A stretch of 64,000 nt of DNA, taken from assembly GCF_022539505.1 (NCBI RefSeq), contig NC_061508.1:33660256-33724255 (forward strand), given 5' to 3'. The position numbers were made by a program, and so were the translations under genes. Shown piece after piece: positions 1 to 10,214 of this stretch (position 1 is its first letter; each line of letters starts with the position of its first letter). The notes beneath the pieces were generated by a model, which searched no databases, was not told where the DNA came from, and worked only from the letters and a program-made list of their open reading frames with translations. This DNA is from Lolium rigidum. Lineage: Eukaryota; Streptophyta; Magnoliopsida; Poales; Poaceae.

Positions 1-965
1 CCCGGCGGCTTGGCGGTTGGCGGCCAGATCTGCTGCCTCCTGCAATGGCCTGGCCGGAATGCGTTTCTCCGGCGAGTGGTGGGCGTTTTGGTGGACGGCG
101 ACAAGGTACCCTGCTCGGCTGGTCACCCCTTCTGCCAGGGCCTACGATGGGCACGACGGCGGCGTTGACACTCCGGCGAAAGCTTCGCATCATTGGTGTC
201 GATGTTGGCGGTGCCCACGGGTACCGCTTTCCCTGTTGAGGGCTTCATCGGGGAGCTTGGTCTCCTGCCGTCGCGAGTTCATGCGTTCTACGGGTGAAAA
301 CCTCTGCTCCTTGGAGCGGGCGGTGGCGACACACTGTGCCGTTACCTTCTCGAAGGCGCCACTTTTGGAGTCCGTGTTCCTCATGATGTGGTGGATGTGT
401 GGTAGTTGCGCATGGTTGCCTTGTCGTCGAGGGTGGTGGATGCCGGGGCGGCGGCCCCGGACAGTTGACGTGCGCGAGGCGGCGGCCTCGGATGGTCTTG
501 TAGCGATGACTCCATGGGGTGTGGTCATGGTGTAGCAAGGCATGGGTGGCGTGTTGGTGCTACGTGGGTAGCGAGCTCGTCGGCCCGGCCTACGCGACGG
601 GGTGGTTGGTGTGGCTGGAATGTTGGGGCGGCGGCCCCGGATCTTTTGGCGCGACGTTCGTGGTCTGCGGGGTGGTCGCCTTGGTAGTTTGGGCTACAAG
701 ACGTCCATACCATGCGCCGTTGCGGCTCGCCTCCGAGCAGGGGACGTCAGAGCAGCGGCTCCGGGCCGGGTTTGGTGGTGTGTGTTTGGTCGTCGGCGGT
801 CTGGTATCGTGTGGGCGATGAGGCTCCGACTATTGTGCGGTTTTTGGGCCGGTTTTCCTCATGAACTCGGCCGCTCTGTATGATTTTTGGGCCCGGTTTC
901 TGAGCCATATCTTCTTATACTAATATATCGTCCAGCTCAACCGAATTCTCAAAAAAAAAAAAAAA
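1..965 (+). mobile_element. LINE-like retroposon 3' region ending in poly(A) (tentative)
   Basis: The stretch is GC-rich and has no convincing long frame. It ends with an AT-rich word (ctaatatatcgtccagctc, about 920-939) followed by a 15-base A run at 951-965. Grass LINEs often end in a similar taatata...cagctc word just before the poly(A), so I infer the 3' untranslated end of a non-LTR retroposon. No reverse transcriptase or endonuclease is visible, the 5' end lies outside the window or is truncated, and no target duplication could be defined. It could instead be a retroposed transcript of another kind. Confidence 0.35.
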
Positions 966-1223
966 CAATCACATAAAAGTAGACAAGTTAATTAGTACAT
1001 ATCAGCCTCTCACACGCCAAGGATGGGCGATGGTGGTTCGCATGAATAATGTCAGGCTTGTCCTTACAGAAACAAGAACACCTGCAGAAACTAAACTTTA
1101 AAAAAAAGACGTTGAAACAGCAGCGAGGTCGGCATGTCGTGAAACAGCTGGTCCAGGTTGGAGACGGCTAGAACCACGATGGGGCCTCGTTATAAAACGA
1201 AGACCCGAAGCAGGTGGTAGCTA
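966..1223. other. Unassigned spacer
   Basis: No frame, repeat or element end that I can recognise lies between the poly(A) run and the MITE. It is probably old intergenic DNA. Confidence 0.3.
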
Positions 1224-1313
1224 CTCCCTCCGGTCAAATTTAATCGACGCAGAAGGAGGCATGTGTATGTACATTTTTGCTAGGTGCGTGCGTCAATTTT
1301 TTAAGTCCGGAGG
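1224..1313. mobile_element. Stowaway-like MITE (Tc1/Mariner type), degenerate right end
   Basis: The left end reads CTCCCTCCGGTC preceded by TA, the usual Stowaway target. The right end at 1290-1313 (gcgtcaa...tccggagg) is an imperfect inverted copy of the left. Length is about 90 bp, typical of Stowaway. The last bases and the second TA are not preserved. Confidence 0.5.
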
Positions 1314-1921
1314 TTCGAGGGTCGGTCGATAAGAGTATTAATTTATCAAACAATGTTATACGACCAAGACTTCAGGATGCGCAAAGTGGACTTTTGCTGT
1401 ACAAGAGCCGAAACAATGGTAGAGTTGATAACATTGTTTTTCCAGATTTGCGGCATCCTAATTTGTCTAACAATGTTAGAGCATCTCTAACAGAGCACGT
1501 AAAAACGTAAACTATAAAACGCAAGATCAGGCCACTGTACTCGTGTTTACGGATTGAAAAAGTGCGGGCGCAGATTAGAGCATCTCCAGCCGCGTCCCCC
1601 AAAGCGTCCACCAAACCGCGCCGGATTGAGCGTTTGGGGGACGTGTTTTGTTCGTGCCGCCTTTGGGGGACGTCGCTCCCCAGCCGCGTCCTCCAAACGC
1701 CTCCCCCAAACATTTAAAATACTTTTTTTTGGCATTTTTATTTTAATTTCCACAAACTAATACATAATTGGGTATGTGGTTTCCACAAACTAATACATAG
1801 TTGGAACCATGGTGGACACAAATATAAAATATTGCAAATAAACTAAACCTAACTAGGCCGTGCATCGGAGGTTTCCTGTGTTCGCTGCTAAGAAAGAACA
1901 CTCGAGGGCACACCCGATCAC

Positions 1922-2529
1922 CTAAGCTCGGAAAATCCAGCGGGAGGATGGTGCCCTTGTTGGTTCTACCGATGAGGCGAACAGCGAAAACCTCCGTGCA
2001 TGTGATTCGACTGGAAGAAACAACACTCGGTCGTCCTCCTCGTCGGTGTTGTCGCCGTGGTAGTCCCTGTCGCCGTGGTAGTCCCGGCGGCGGCGCCTCT
2101 CGTCGAAGACCTTGACGCTCATGTCCCCTGTTGCCGAAGTAGGAGAACGAGGAGGATGAAGCCGGCTTCGAGGCTGTGGTGGCGCGCGAACTTCTCCCGC
2201 ACCGATGTTGAGGTACATCTTGCCGCGCGCGTCGTAGATCGCGTCGACGATCCACCGGTAGTAGCCGCACGAAGCCTCCCGTAGATGCATCTTGCGCGGG
2301 CGTACGCGCCGACATACTCGGCGAAGGAGTCCGACAGCCTCTGGATGCCGCGCGGGTCGCCCTTGAGGACGAGGACGAACTCAAACAGCACGTCCGGCTC
2401 CACGTCCATCTCCGACGATGAAGACGACGGCGTGGGAGGCGACGGCGAGCGTTCAGCTATGCCGCGGCCACGACCACGACCACGACCACGGCCGCGGCCG
2501 CGAGGTTGGCCTCCGCCTCTACCAGACAT
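1922..2529 (-). pseudogene. B3-like domain frame inside the Harbinger-like element, frameshifted
   Basis: The minus-strand reading starts MSGRGGG followed by an RG-repeat tail, then an acidic serine-rich linker. After that comes a segment reading FEFVLVLKGDPRG, RWIVDAIYDARGKM and KFARHHSLEAGF, with MSVKVFDE later. The order (a basic K-F motif, LEAG-F, a hydrophobic strand, then a V-K-V-F strand) resembles plant B3 DNA-binding domains. I infer this from pattern, without a search. The product is split over three frames, with shifts near 2290, 2195, 2148 and 2130. The 2148-2151 shift is a CGAG of the recurrent kind described in the findings. It may be a captured host fragment or an accessory ORF of this transposon family. 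Confidence 0.5.
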
Positions 2530-2711
2530 AGCGTCGAGTCTTGTTGAGAGATGGTGGCGGCTAGGGTTTGGGAGAGAGGCGCTAGGGTCTGTGTGTGAGA
2601 GGGACGATGAGAGGCGCCCCTTTTTATAGGCCGGAGGGAGGCGGATGAGCGGTGGCGCTCATTAACGCCGGCACGCAGAGCTAGGCGCGACGGGACGCGT
2701 CGCTGCGCCCT

Positions 2712-2771
2712 CTGCGGGAACTGCACCGTCGCTGCGGGAACTGCACCGTCGCTGCGGGAACTGCACCGTCG
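2712..2771. repeat. Perfect 3 x 20-bp tandem repeat
   Basis: The unit CTGCGGGAACTGCACCGTCG occurs three times in a row without a mismatch, inside the Harbinger-like element upstream (minus sense) of the B3-like frame. Confidence 0.9.
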
Positions 2772-3212
2772 CTGCGCGCCAATAACTTCCGTCGCGAGGT
2801 AGGGGACGGTTAGGTTAAAATTAATTGTGCCGCTGACGGGTCGGCCCCGCCACTCCCCGCCTCGCTTTTCGGTCTGTCCGGCGTCCCCGGTGCGTCCCCT
2901 CTGGGACGGGGACGGGCTAGGGGCGCCGGACACCGTATCGGGGCGCGCCGGACAAAAATGGGCTTTGGGGGACGCGGCTGGAACGCATTTTTTGTCCGGC
3001 GCGCCCCAAATCCCTTTGGGGGAGGCTTTGGGGGACGCGGCTGGAGATGCTCTTAGAGCCCGTAAAGTGAAACTGTAAAAAAGCATATTTCACTAGACCC
3101 ACATGTCACACCTTTTTTTTCTTTCCCCTTCTCTTCTTCTTCCTGCACCACACACACGCACGCGTCTAGGAGCACAGCCCGTGCTCCCGCCCGCGCCGCC
3201 CCGCTCCGGCCA

Positions 3213-3511
3213 TGTGATGACCCACAAGTATAGGGGGTGTATCGTAGTATTTTCGATAAGTAAGAATGTCGATCCCAACGAGGAGCAGAAGGTGTTGACA
3301 AGCAGTTTCGATGAAGGATTCACTGTAAATGCTCACAGACAAGTATTCAGGGGGTTTTGATATAGCAGATGAATAAAGTACAAGTAAGTAAAGTGCGAGA
3401 GAAATAATTGCAGCGAGTGGCCCAATCCTTGTTAGCACAAAGGACAAGCCGGTTTGTTTACTTATAATGACCAAACGTTCTTGAGGACACTCGGGAATTT
3501 AGTCTAGTGCT
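3213..3511. mobile_element. LTR retrotransposon fragment, cut by gap
   Basis: The sequence from tgtgatgacccacaagtata onward resembles a common Pooideae LTR word as I remember it. It has no frame, ends at the N run, and nothing after the gap continues it. Family name not assigned. Confidence 0.45.
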
Positions 3512-3611
3512 NNNNNNNNNNNNNNNNNNNNNNNNNNNNNNNNNNNNNNNNNNNNNNNNNNNNNNNNNNNNNNNNNNNNNNNNNNNNNNNNNNNNNNNNN
3601 NNNNNNNNNNN
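3512..3611. other. Assembly gap (100 N)
   Basis: Exactly 100 N, the conventional unknown-size scaffold gap. The flanks belong to different LTR types. Confidence 0.98.
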
Positions 3612-3918
3612 CGACGTCCTCCGGCTTCTTTGACCGTCACCCTTCTCTTTATCGTCAGCCCTTCGTCAAAAGTTACTTTGCTTAGCTCACCTTGTCCTCT
3701 AGCTCTGTAGAGAATCTTTGACCAGTCCTGCCGACAGGCTCTCCTTTTCGGTATCTTGTTTACCGGGTTCCGGTATACCCCTCTTGGGGATACCGGCTTA
3801 GCTCCACTTAGCTAAACTCTTATCCTTATGTTCCGGTATGGACATTAAACCGGTATCTTGATGGCACAAACCATCCGGTTTGGCACGCCTTTGGCATACC
3901 GGGGGTCACCCCCCAACA
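3612..3918 (-). mobile_element. LTR fragment of another retrotransposon
   Basis: The right edge reads ...ccccccaaca, i.e. TGTTGGGGGGTGACC on the minus strand, a typical TG...CA LTR edge. The words CCGGTAT/ATACCGG recur about seven times between 3750 and 3905. The left part is missing because of the gap. Family not recognised. Confidence 0.45.
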
Positions 3919-5009
3919 CTCTCTCCTATGTACTTCAATACAATAATCTCATGAGCTGCCTTACATGATTGAGATTCATATGATGATGCTTGTAATCTAG
4001 ATGTCATTATGCTAGTCAAGTGAGTTTTACTCATGTGATCTTCGGAGACTCCTTGTCCCACGTGTGTAAAGGTGACAAGTGTGTGCACCGTGTGGGTCTC
4101 TTAGGCTATATTTCACGTAATACTTATTCACCGTTATGAATGGCATAGTGAAGTGCTTATTTATATCTCTTTATGATTGCAATGTATTTTGTATCGCAAT
4201 TTATCTATGTGCTACTCTAGCAATGTTATTAAAGTAGTTTTATTCCTCCCGCACGGTGTAATGGTGACGAGTGTGTGCATCCGTGTTAGTACTTGGTTTA
4301 TGCTATGATTATGATCTCTTGTAGATTATGAAGTTAACTATTGCTATGATAGTATTGATGTGTATTATTCCTCCTACATAGCATGAAGGTGACCAGTGTG
4401 CATGCTATGTTAGTACTTGGTTTAGTCGAATTGATCTTTCATGCACTCTAAGGTTATTTAAATATGAACATTGAATTGTGGAGCTTGTTAACTCCGACAT
4501 TGAGGGTTCGTGTAATCCTACGCAATGTGTTCATCATCCAACAAGAGTGTAGAGTATGCATTTATCTATTCTGTTATGTGATCAATGTTGAGAGTGTCCA
4601 CTAGTGAAAGTCTAATCCCTAGGCCTTGTTCCTAAATATCGCTATCGCCGCTTGTTTACTCGTTTTACTCGCGTTACTCGTTGCGTTACTATCGCTGCGC
4701 TACTACTCGCTTGTTTACTCGTCCCGGGCAAAGCACTTTTCCGGTGCCGTTGCTACTACTTATTCATACCACCTCGTATTTCACTATCTCTTCGCCGAAC
4801 TAGTGCACCTATTAGGTGTGTTGGGGACACAAGAGACTTCTTGCTTTGTGGTTGCAGGGTTGCATGAGAGGGATATCTTTGACCTCTTCCTCCCCGAGTT
4901 CGATAAACCTTGGGTGATCCACTTAAGGGAAACTTGTTGCTGTTCTACAAACCTCTCGCTCTTGGAGGCCCAACACTGTCTACAAGAATAGAAGCTCCCG
5001 TAGACATCA
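3919..5009 (+). repeat. 5' LTR of A1, left-truncated
   Basis: It aligns with 9127-10214 of the 3' LTR at high identity and ends in the same GTAGACATCA. Differences include several CGAG/CAG and CTCG/CTG alternatives, for example near 4268 and in the ACTCG-rich tract at 4660-4730. Confidence 0.85.
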
Positions 5010-5041
5010 AGCACTTTTCTCGGTGTCGTTGCTCGGGAGGA
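5010..5041 (+). other. Degenerate primer-binding site of A1
   Basis: Directly after the LTR edge comes agcacttttctcggtgtcgt and then a G-rich end. It resembles the tRNA-Asp primer site seen exactly in C2 (17015-17031) but has mismatches and extra bases of the CTCG type. Confidence 0.5.
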
Positions 5042-5174
5042 AAGGTAAAAGGCACTCATACTCCGGTCTCGTGTTAAGTACTTTTCTCGGCGCCGTTGTG
5101 TGTGTGCTCGAAGCTATTTCCTTTAGATCCTGCAATTGCATCTTTTTGTTTCTTGTTTACACTAGTTTGGCATA

Positions 5175-5918
5175 ATGGACAACAATGAGCTTCTTATTCT
5201 ATTTCCCGATTTAAAACATGGATTGTTTGATGCGAAAATTAAAAAACCTATGGAATCTTATTTGCATGCTGGTAGTAATATTAGTATGAACGCTTTGAAC
5301 ACCATTGTTGATAATGATATAGAAAGTTCTAAGCTTGGGGAAGCTGGCTTTGATGAGCATGATATTTTTAGTCCCCCAAGCATTGAGGAGAAAATTTTCT
5401 TTGATGATACTTTGCCTCCTATTTATGATGATTATGATGATAGTGGTCTTTTGGTGCCACCTACTATGGAGAGTAAATTTTGTTATGATTATACTATGCC
5501 TCCTACACTTGATGAGAATAATAATGCTAGCTACTTTGTTGAATTTGCTCCCACTACAACTAATAAAATTGATTATGCTTATGTGGAGAGTAATAATTTT
5601 ATGCATGAGACTCATGATAAGAATGCTTTATGTGATAGTTATATTGTTGAGTTTGCTCATGTTGCTACTGAAAGTTATTATGAGAGAGGAAAATATGGTT
5701 GTAGAAATTTTCATGTTACTAAAATGCCTCTCTATGTGCTGAAATTTTTGAAGCTACACTTGTTCTATCTTCCTATGCTTGTTACTTTGCTCTTCATGAA
5801 CTTGTTTATTTACAAGATTCCTATGCATAGGAAGCATGTTAGACTTAAATTTGTTTTGAATTTTCCTCTTGATGCTCTCTTTTGCTTCAACTACTATTTC
5901 TTGCGAGTGCATCATTAA
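5175..5918 (+). CDS. Retroelement ORF with C-terminal membrane segment, function unknown
   Basis: Uninterrupted 247-aa frame, 165 bp after the LTR, in the place where gag normally sits. The N-terminal two thirds are acidic and repetitive (DDTLPPIYDDYDD, YDYTMPPTLDENNN). The C-terminus has a conserved block YERGKYGCRN, then a strongly hydrophobic stretch of about 22 residues (LHLFYLPMLVTLLFMNLFIY, roughly residues 195-214) and a basic tail KIPMHRKHVRLK. That pattern suggests a single membrane anchor with positive residues after it. There is no gag zinc knuckle, protease or polymerase motif. The same C-terminus occurs at 63148-63798 in another element, so it is a family protein and not chance. 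Function unknown. Confidence 0.6.
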   Translation: MDNNELLILFPDLKHGLFDAKIKKPMESYLHAGSNISMNALNTIVDNDIESSKLGEAGFDEHDIFSPPSIEEKIFFDDTLPPIYDDYDDSGLLVPPTMESKFCYDYTMPPTLDENNNASYFVEFAPTTTNKIDYAYVESNNFMHETHDKNALCDSYIVEFAHVATESYYERGKYGCRNFHVTKMPLYVLKFLKLHLFYLPMLVTLLFMNLFIYKIPMHRKHVRLKFVLNFPLDALFCFNYYFLRVHH

Positions 5919-8477
5919 AACCGCTGAGCCCATCTTAATGGCTATAAAGAAAGAACTTCTTGGGAGATAACCCATGTGTTATTTTGCTACAGTACTTTGT
6001 TTTATATTTGTGTCTTGGAAGTTGTTTACTACTGTAGCAACCTCTCCTTATCTTATTTTATTGCATTGTTGTGCCAAGTAAAGTCTTTGATAGTAAGGTT
6101 GATACTAGATTTGGATTACTGCGCAGTTCCAGATTTCTTTTCTGTCACGAATCTGGGTCTAGCTCCCTGTAGGTAGCTCAGAAAATTAAGCCAATTTACG
6201 TGCATGATCCTCAGATATGTACGCAACTTTCATTCAATTTGGGCAAGTCTGGTGGCCTAATAAAATCCATCTTTACGGACTGTTCTGTTTTGACAGATTC
6301 TGTCTTTTATTTCGCATTGCCTCTTTTGCTATGTTGGATTAATTTCTTTGATCCATTAATGTCCAGTAGCTTTATGCAATGTCCAGAAGTGTTAAGAATG
6401 ATTGTGTCACCTCTGAACATGTGAATTTTTATTGTGCACTAACCCTCTAATGAGTTGTTTCGAGTTTGGTGTGGAGGAAGTTTTCAAGGATCAAGAGAGG
6501 AGTATGATGCAATATGATCAAGGAGAGTGAAAGATCTAAGCTTGGGGATGCCCCGGTGGTTCACCCCCGCATATTATAAGAAGACTCAAGCGTCTAAGCT
6601 TGGGGATGCCCAAAGCATCCCCTTCTTCATCGACAACATTATCGGGTTCCTCCCCCGAAACTATATTTTTATTCCGTCACATCTTATGCACTTTGCTTGG
6701 AGCGTCGGTTTGTTTTTGTTTTTTGTTTTGTTTGAATAAAATGGATCCTAGCATTCACTTTGTGGGAGAGAGACACGCTCCGCTGTAGCATATGGACAAG
6801 TATGTCCTTAGGCTCTACTCATAGTCTTCATGGCGAAGTTTCTTCTTCGTTAAATTGTTATATGGTTGGAATTGGAAAATACTACATGTAGTAACTCTAA
6901 AATGTCTTGGATAATTTGATACTTGGCAATTGTTGTGCTCATGTTTAAGCTCTTGCATCATATACTTTGCACCCATTAATGAAGAAATACTTAGAGCTTG
7001 CTAATTTGGTTTGCATATTTGGTTTCTCTAGAGTCTAGATAACATCTAGTATTGAGTTTTGAACAACAAGGAAGACGGTGTAGAGTCTTATAATGTTTAC
7101 AATATGTCTTTTATGTGAGTTTTGCTGCACCGTTCATCCTTGTGTTTGTTTCAAATAACCTTGCTAGCCTAAACCTTGTATCGAGAGGGAATACTTCTCA
7201 TGCATCCAAAATCCTTGAGCCAACCACTATGCCATTTGTGTCCACCATACCTACCTACTACATGGTATTTATCCGCCATTCCAAAGTAAATTGCTTGAGT
7301 GCTACCTTTAAAATTCCATCATTCACCTTTGCAATATATAGCTCATGGGACAAATAGCTTAAAAACTATTGTGGTATTGAATATGTACTTATGCACTTTA
7401 TCTCTTATTAAGTTGCTTGTTGTGCGATAACCATGCTTCTGGGGACGCCATCAACTATTCTTTGTTGAATATCATGTGAGTTGCTATGCATGTTTGTCTT
7501 GTCTGAAGTAAGAGAGATCTACCACCTTAATGGTTGGAGCATGCATATTGTTAGAGAAGAACATTGGGCCGCTAACTAAAGCCATGATTCATGGTGGAAG
7601 TTTCAGTTTTGGACACACATCCTCAATCTCATATGAGAATAATAATTGTTGCCACATGCTTATGCATTAAAGAGGAGTCCATTATCTGTTGTCCATGTTG
7701 TCCCGGTATGGATGTCTAAGTTGAGAATAATCAAAAGCGAGAAATCCAAAATGCGAGCTTTCTCCTTAGACCTTTGTACGAGCGGCATGGAGGTACCCCA
7801 TTGTGACACTTGGTTAAAACATGTGCATTGCAAAGATCCGGTAGTCCAAGCTAATTAGGACAAGGTGCGGGAACTATTAGTACACTATGCATGAGGCTTG
7901 CAACTTGTAAGATATAATTTACATAACTCATATGCTTTATTACTACCGTTGACAAAACTGTTTCATGTTTTCAAAATAAAAGCTCTAGCACAAATATAGC
8001 AATCGATGCTTTCCTCTTTGAAGGACCATTCTTTTTTACTTTTATGTTGAGTCAGTTCACCTATCTCTCTCCACCTCAAGAAGCAAACACTTGTGTGAAC
8101 TGTGTATTGATTCCTACATACTTGCATATTGCACTTGTTATATTACTCTATGTTGACAATTATCCATGAGATATACATGTTACAAGTTGAAAGCAACCGC
8201 TGAAACTTAATCTTCCTTTGTGTTGCTTCAATACCTTTACTTTGATTTATTGCTTTATGAGTTAACTCTTATGCAAGACTTATTAATGCTTGTCTTGAAG
8301 TACTATTCATGAAAAGTCTTTGCTTTATGATTCACTTGTTTACTCATGTCATTACCATTGTTTTGATCGCTGCATTCATTACATATGTTTACAAATAGTA
8401 TGATCAAGGTTATGATGGCATGTCACTTCAGAAATTATCTTTGTTATCGTTTTACCTGCTCGGGACGAGCAGTAACT
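5919..8477 (+). other. Noncoding 3' half of A1
   Basis: No supported gene. Two short frames (7115-7357, 80 aa, and 7646-7858, 70 aa) recur almost unchanged in elements D and E, but the matching region of F1 has an indel. The region contains repeated polypurine-tract words and a hairpin (6538-6622). It is alignable to the inverted regions 13311-16000, 27507-28930 and 55636-58200 and to 35273-37584. Confidence 0.7.
6538..6622 (+). repeat. Duplicated polypurine-tract word plus hairpin
   Basis: AAGCTTGGGGATGC occurs at 6538-6551 and 6596-6609 and again as the true polypurine tract at 8478-8491. The second copy runs into an inverted repeat (6602-6622, GGGGATGCC, 3-base loop, then its complement with one mismatch). 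Same arrangement in F1, C2 and E. Confidence 0.75.
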
Positions 8478-8492
8478 AAGCTTGGGGATGCT
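8478..8492 (+). other. Polypurine tract of A1
   Basis: AAGCTTGGGGATGCT lies directly before the 3' LTR start TGATACG, the expected place for plus-strand DNA priming. Confidence 0.75.
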
Positions 8493-10214
8493 TGATACGT
8501 CTCCGACGTATCGATAATTTCTTATGATCCATGCCATATTATTGATGATACCTACATGTTTTATGCACACTTTATGTCATATTCGTGCATTTTCTGGAAC
8601 TAACCTATTAACAAGATGCCGAAGAGCCAGTTCTCGTTTTCTCGCTGTTTTTGGTTTCGAAATCCTAGTAACGAAATATTCTCGGAATTGGACGAAATCA
8701 AGACCCAGGGTCCTATTTTTCCCGGAGCCTTCCAGAACACCCGAGAGCCGCCAGAGGGAAGCCCTGGGGGCCCCACACCACACCCTGGCGCGGCCAGAGG
8801 GGGGGCCGCGCCGCCCTATTGTGTGGGCCCTCCAGGCCCCCTCCGAGGCTGCCCTTCCGCCTATTTAAAGCCTCTGTCGCGAAAACCCTGATGCGAAAAA
8901 CCACGATAAGGAAAACCTTCCAGAGCCGCCGCCATCGCGAAGCCAAGATCTGGGGGACAGGAGTCTCTGTTCCGGCACCCTGCCGGAGCGGGGAAGTGCC
9001 CCCGAAAGGCTTCCCCATCAACACCGCTGCCATCTCCACCGCCATCTTCATCACCGCTGCTGCTCCCATGAGGAGGGAGTAGTTCTCCATCGAGGCTTGG
9101 GGTTGTACCGGTAGCTATGTGGTTAACCTCTCTCCTATGTACTTCAATACAGTAATCTCATGAGCTGCCTTACATGATTGAGATTCATATGATGATGCTT
9201 GTAATCTAGATATCATTATGCTAGTCAAGTGAGTTTTACTCATGTGATCTCCGGAGACTCCTTGTCCCACGTGTGTAAAGGTGACAGTGTGTGCACCGTG
9301 TGGGTCTCTTAGGCTATATTTCACGAATACTTATTCACCGTTATGAATGGCATAGTGAAGTGCTTATTTATATCTCTTTATGATTGCAATGTATTTTGTA
9401 TCGCAATTTATCTATGTGCTACTCTAGCAATGTTATTAAAGTAGTTTTATTCCTCCCGCACGGTGTAATGGTGACAGGTGTGTGCATCCGTGTTAGTACT
9501 TGGTTTATGCTATGATTATGATCTCTTGTAGATTATGAAGTTAACTATTGCTATGATAGTATTGATGTGTATTATTCCTCCTACATAGCATGAAGGTGAC
9601 AGTGTGCATGCTATGTTAGTACTTGGTTTAGTCGAATTGATCTTTCATGCACTCTAAGGTTATTTAAATATGAACATTGAATTGTGGAGCTTGTTAACTC
9701 CGGCATTGAGGGTTCGTGTAATCCTACGCAATGTGTTCATCATCCAACAAGAGTGTAGAGTATGCATTTATCTATTCCGTTATGTGATCAATGTTGAGAG
9801 TGTCCACTAGTGAAAGTCTAATCCCTAGGCCTTGTTCCTAAATATCGCTATCGCTGCTTGTTTACTCGTTTTATCGCGTTACTACTCGCTGCGTTACTAT
9901 CGCTGCGCTACTACCGCTTGTTTATCGTCCCGGGCAAAGCACTTTTCTCGGTGCCGTTGCTACTACTTATTCATACCACCCGTATTTCACTATCTCTTCG
10001 CCGAACTAGTGCACCTATTAGGTGTGTTGGGGACACAAGAGACTTCTTGCTTTGTGGTTGCAGGGTTGCATGAGAGGGATATCTTTGACCTCTTCCTCCC
10101 TGAGTTCGATAAACCTTGGGTGATCCACTTAAGGGAAACTTGCTGCTGTTCTACAAACCTCTGCTCTTGGAGGCCCAACACTGTCTACAAGAATAGAATC
10201 TCCCGTAGACATCA
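8493..10214 (+). repeat. 3' LTR of A1, complete (1722 bp)
   Basis: It starts TGATACGTCTCCGACGTATC (itself nearly palindromic) and ends GTAGACATCA. A TATA-like word ctatttaaag at 8861-8870 sits about 370 bp in, after a GC-rich stretch, and is a plausible promoter. The right flank gacgc cannot be matched to a left TSD because the 5' LTR is truncated. Confidence 0.9.
8861..8870 (+). promoter_or_regulatory. TATA-like box in A-family LTR
   Basis: ctatttaaag follows a GC-rich U3-like region. The related LTR fragment at 17823 has ctatataaag at the same relative place (about 18184-18193), which supports a real core promoter. Confidence 0.55.

Larger units (their letters stand above)
1578..3052 (-). 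mobile_element. PIF/Harbinger-like DNA transposon, non-autonomous, complete
   Basis: Terminal inverted repeats begin GAGCATCTCCAGCCGCGTCC on both ends (1578 rightwards, 3052 leftwards), and the inverted match runs on through CCCCAAAG. Both ends are flanked by TTA (1575-1577 and 3053-3055), the 3-bp TSD typical of PIF/Harbinger. The element is 1475 bp. No DDE transposase is visible. Its cargo is a B3-like frame on the minus strand plus a short tandem repeat at 2712-2771. It is therefore a non-autonomous element carrying a gene-like insert. Confidence 0.85.
3919..10214 (+). mobile_element. Element A1: non-autonomous Gypsy-like LTR retrotransposon
   Basis: Order on the plus strand: 5'-truncated LTR (3919-5009), degenerate tRNA-Asp-type primer site, a 247-aa frame (5175-5918), about 2.5 kb of noncoding DNA, polypurine tract (8478-8492) and a complete 3' LTR (8493-10214). 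No reverse transcriptase, RNase H or integrase motif exists anywhere inside, so mobility would need enzymes in trans. The termini TGATACGTCTCC...GTAGACATCA are those of a very common Triticeae family group (I think of Sabrina/WHAM/Fatima-type elements, name unverified). The 5' LTR lacks about its first 630 bp and abuts a foreign LTR edge at 3918, so no TSD can be checked on the left. Confidence 0.8.

Noticed and set aside
17..883. Several overlapping 60-170 codon frames at the left end
   Set aside because: All are in a GC-rich block, overlap on both strands and contain no motif.
3507..3710. Frames running through the N runs (also 28905-29415)
   Set aside because: Gap characters are not sequence.
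8524..9090. Overlapping frames in A-type and C-type LTRs (also near 12750, 24600, 27000, 55100, 61650)
   Set aside because: They lie in the GC-rich part of LTRs, recur only because the LTR recurs, and are frameshifted between copies.
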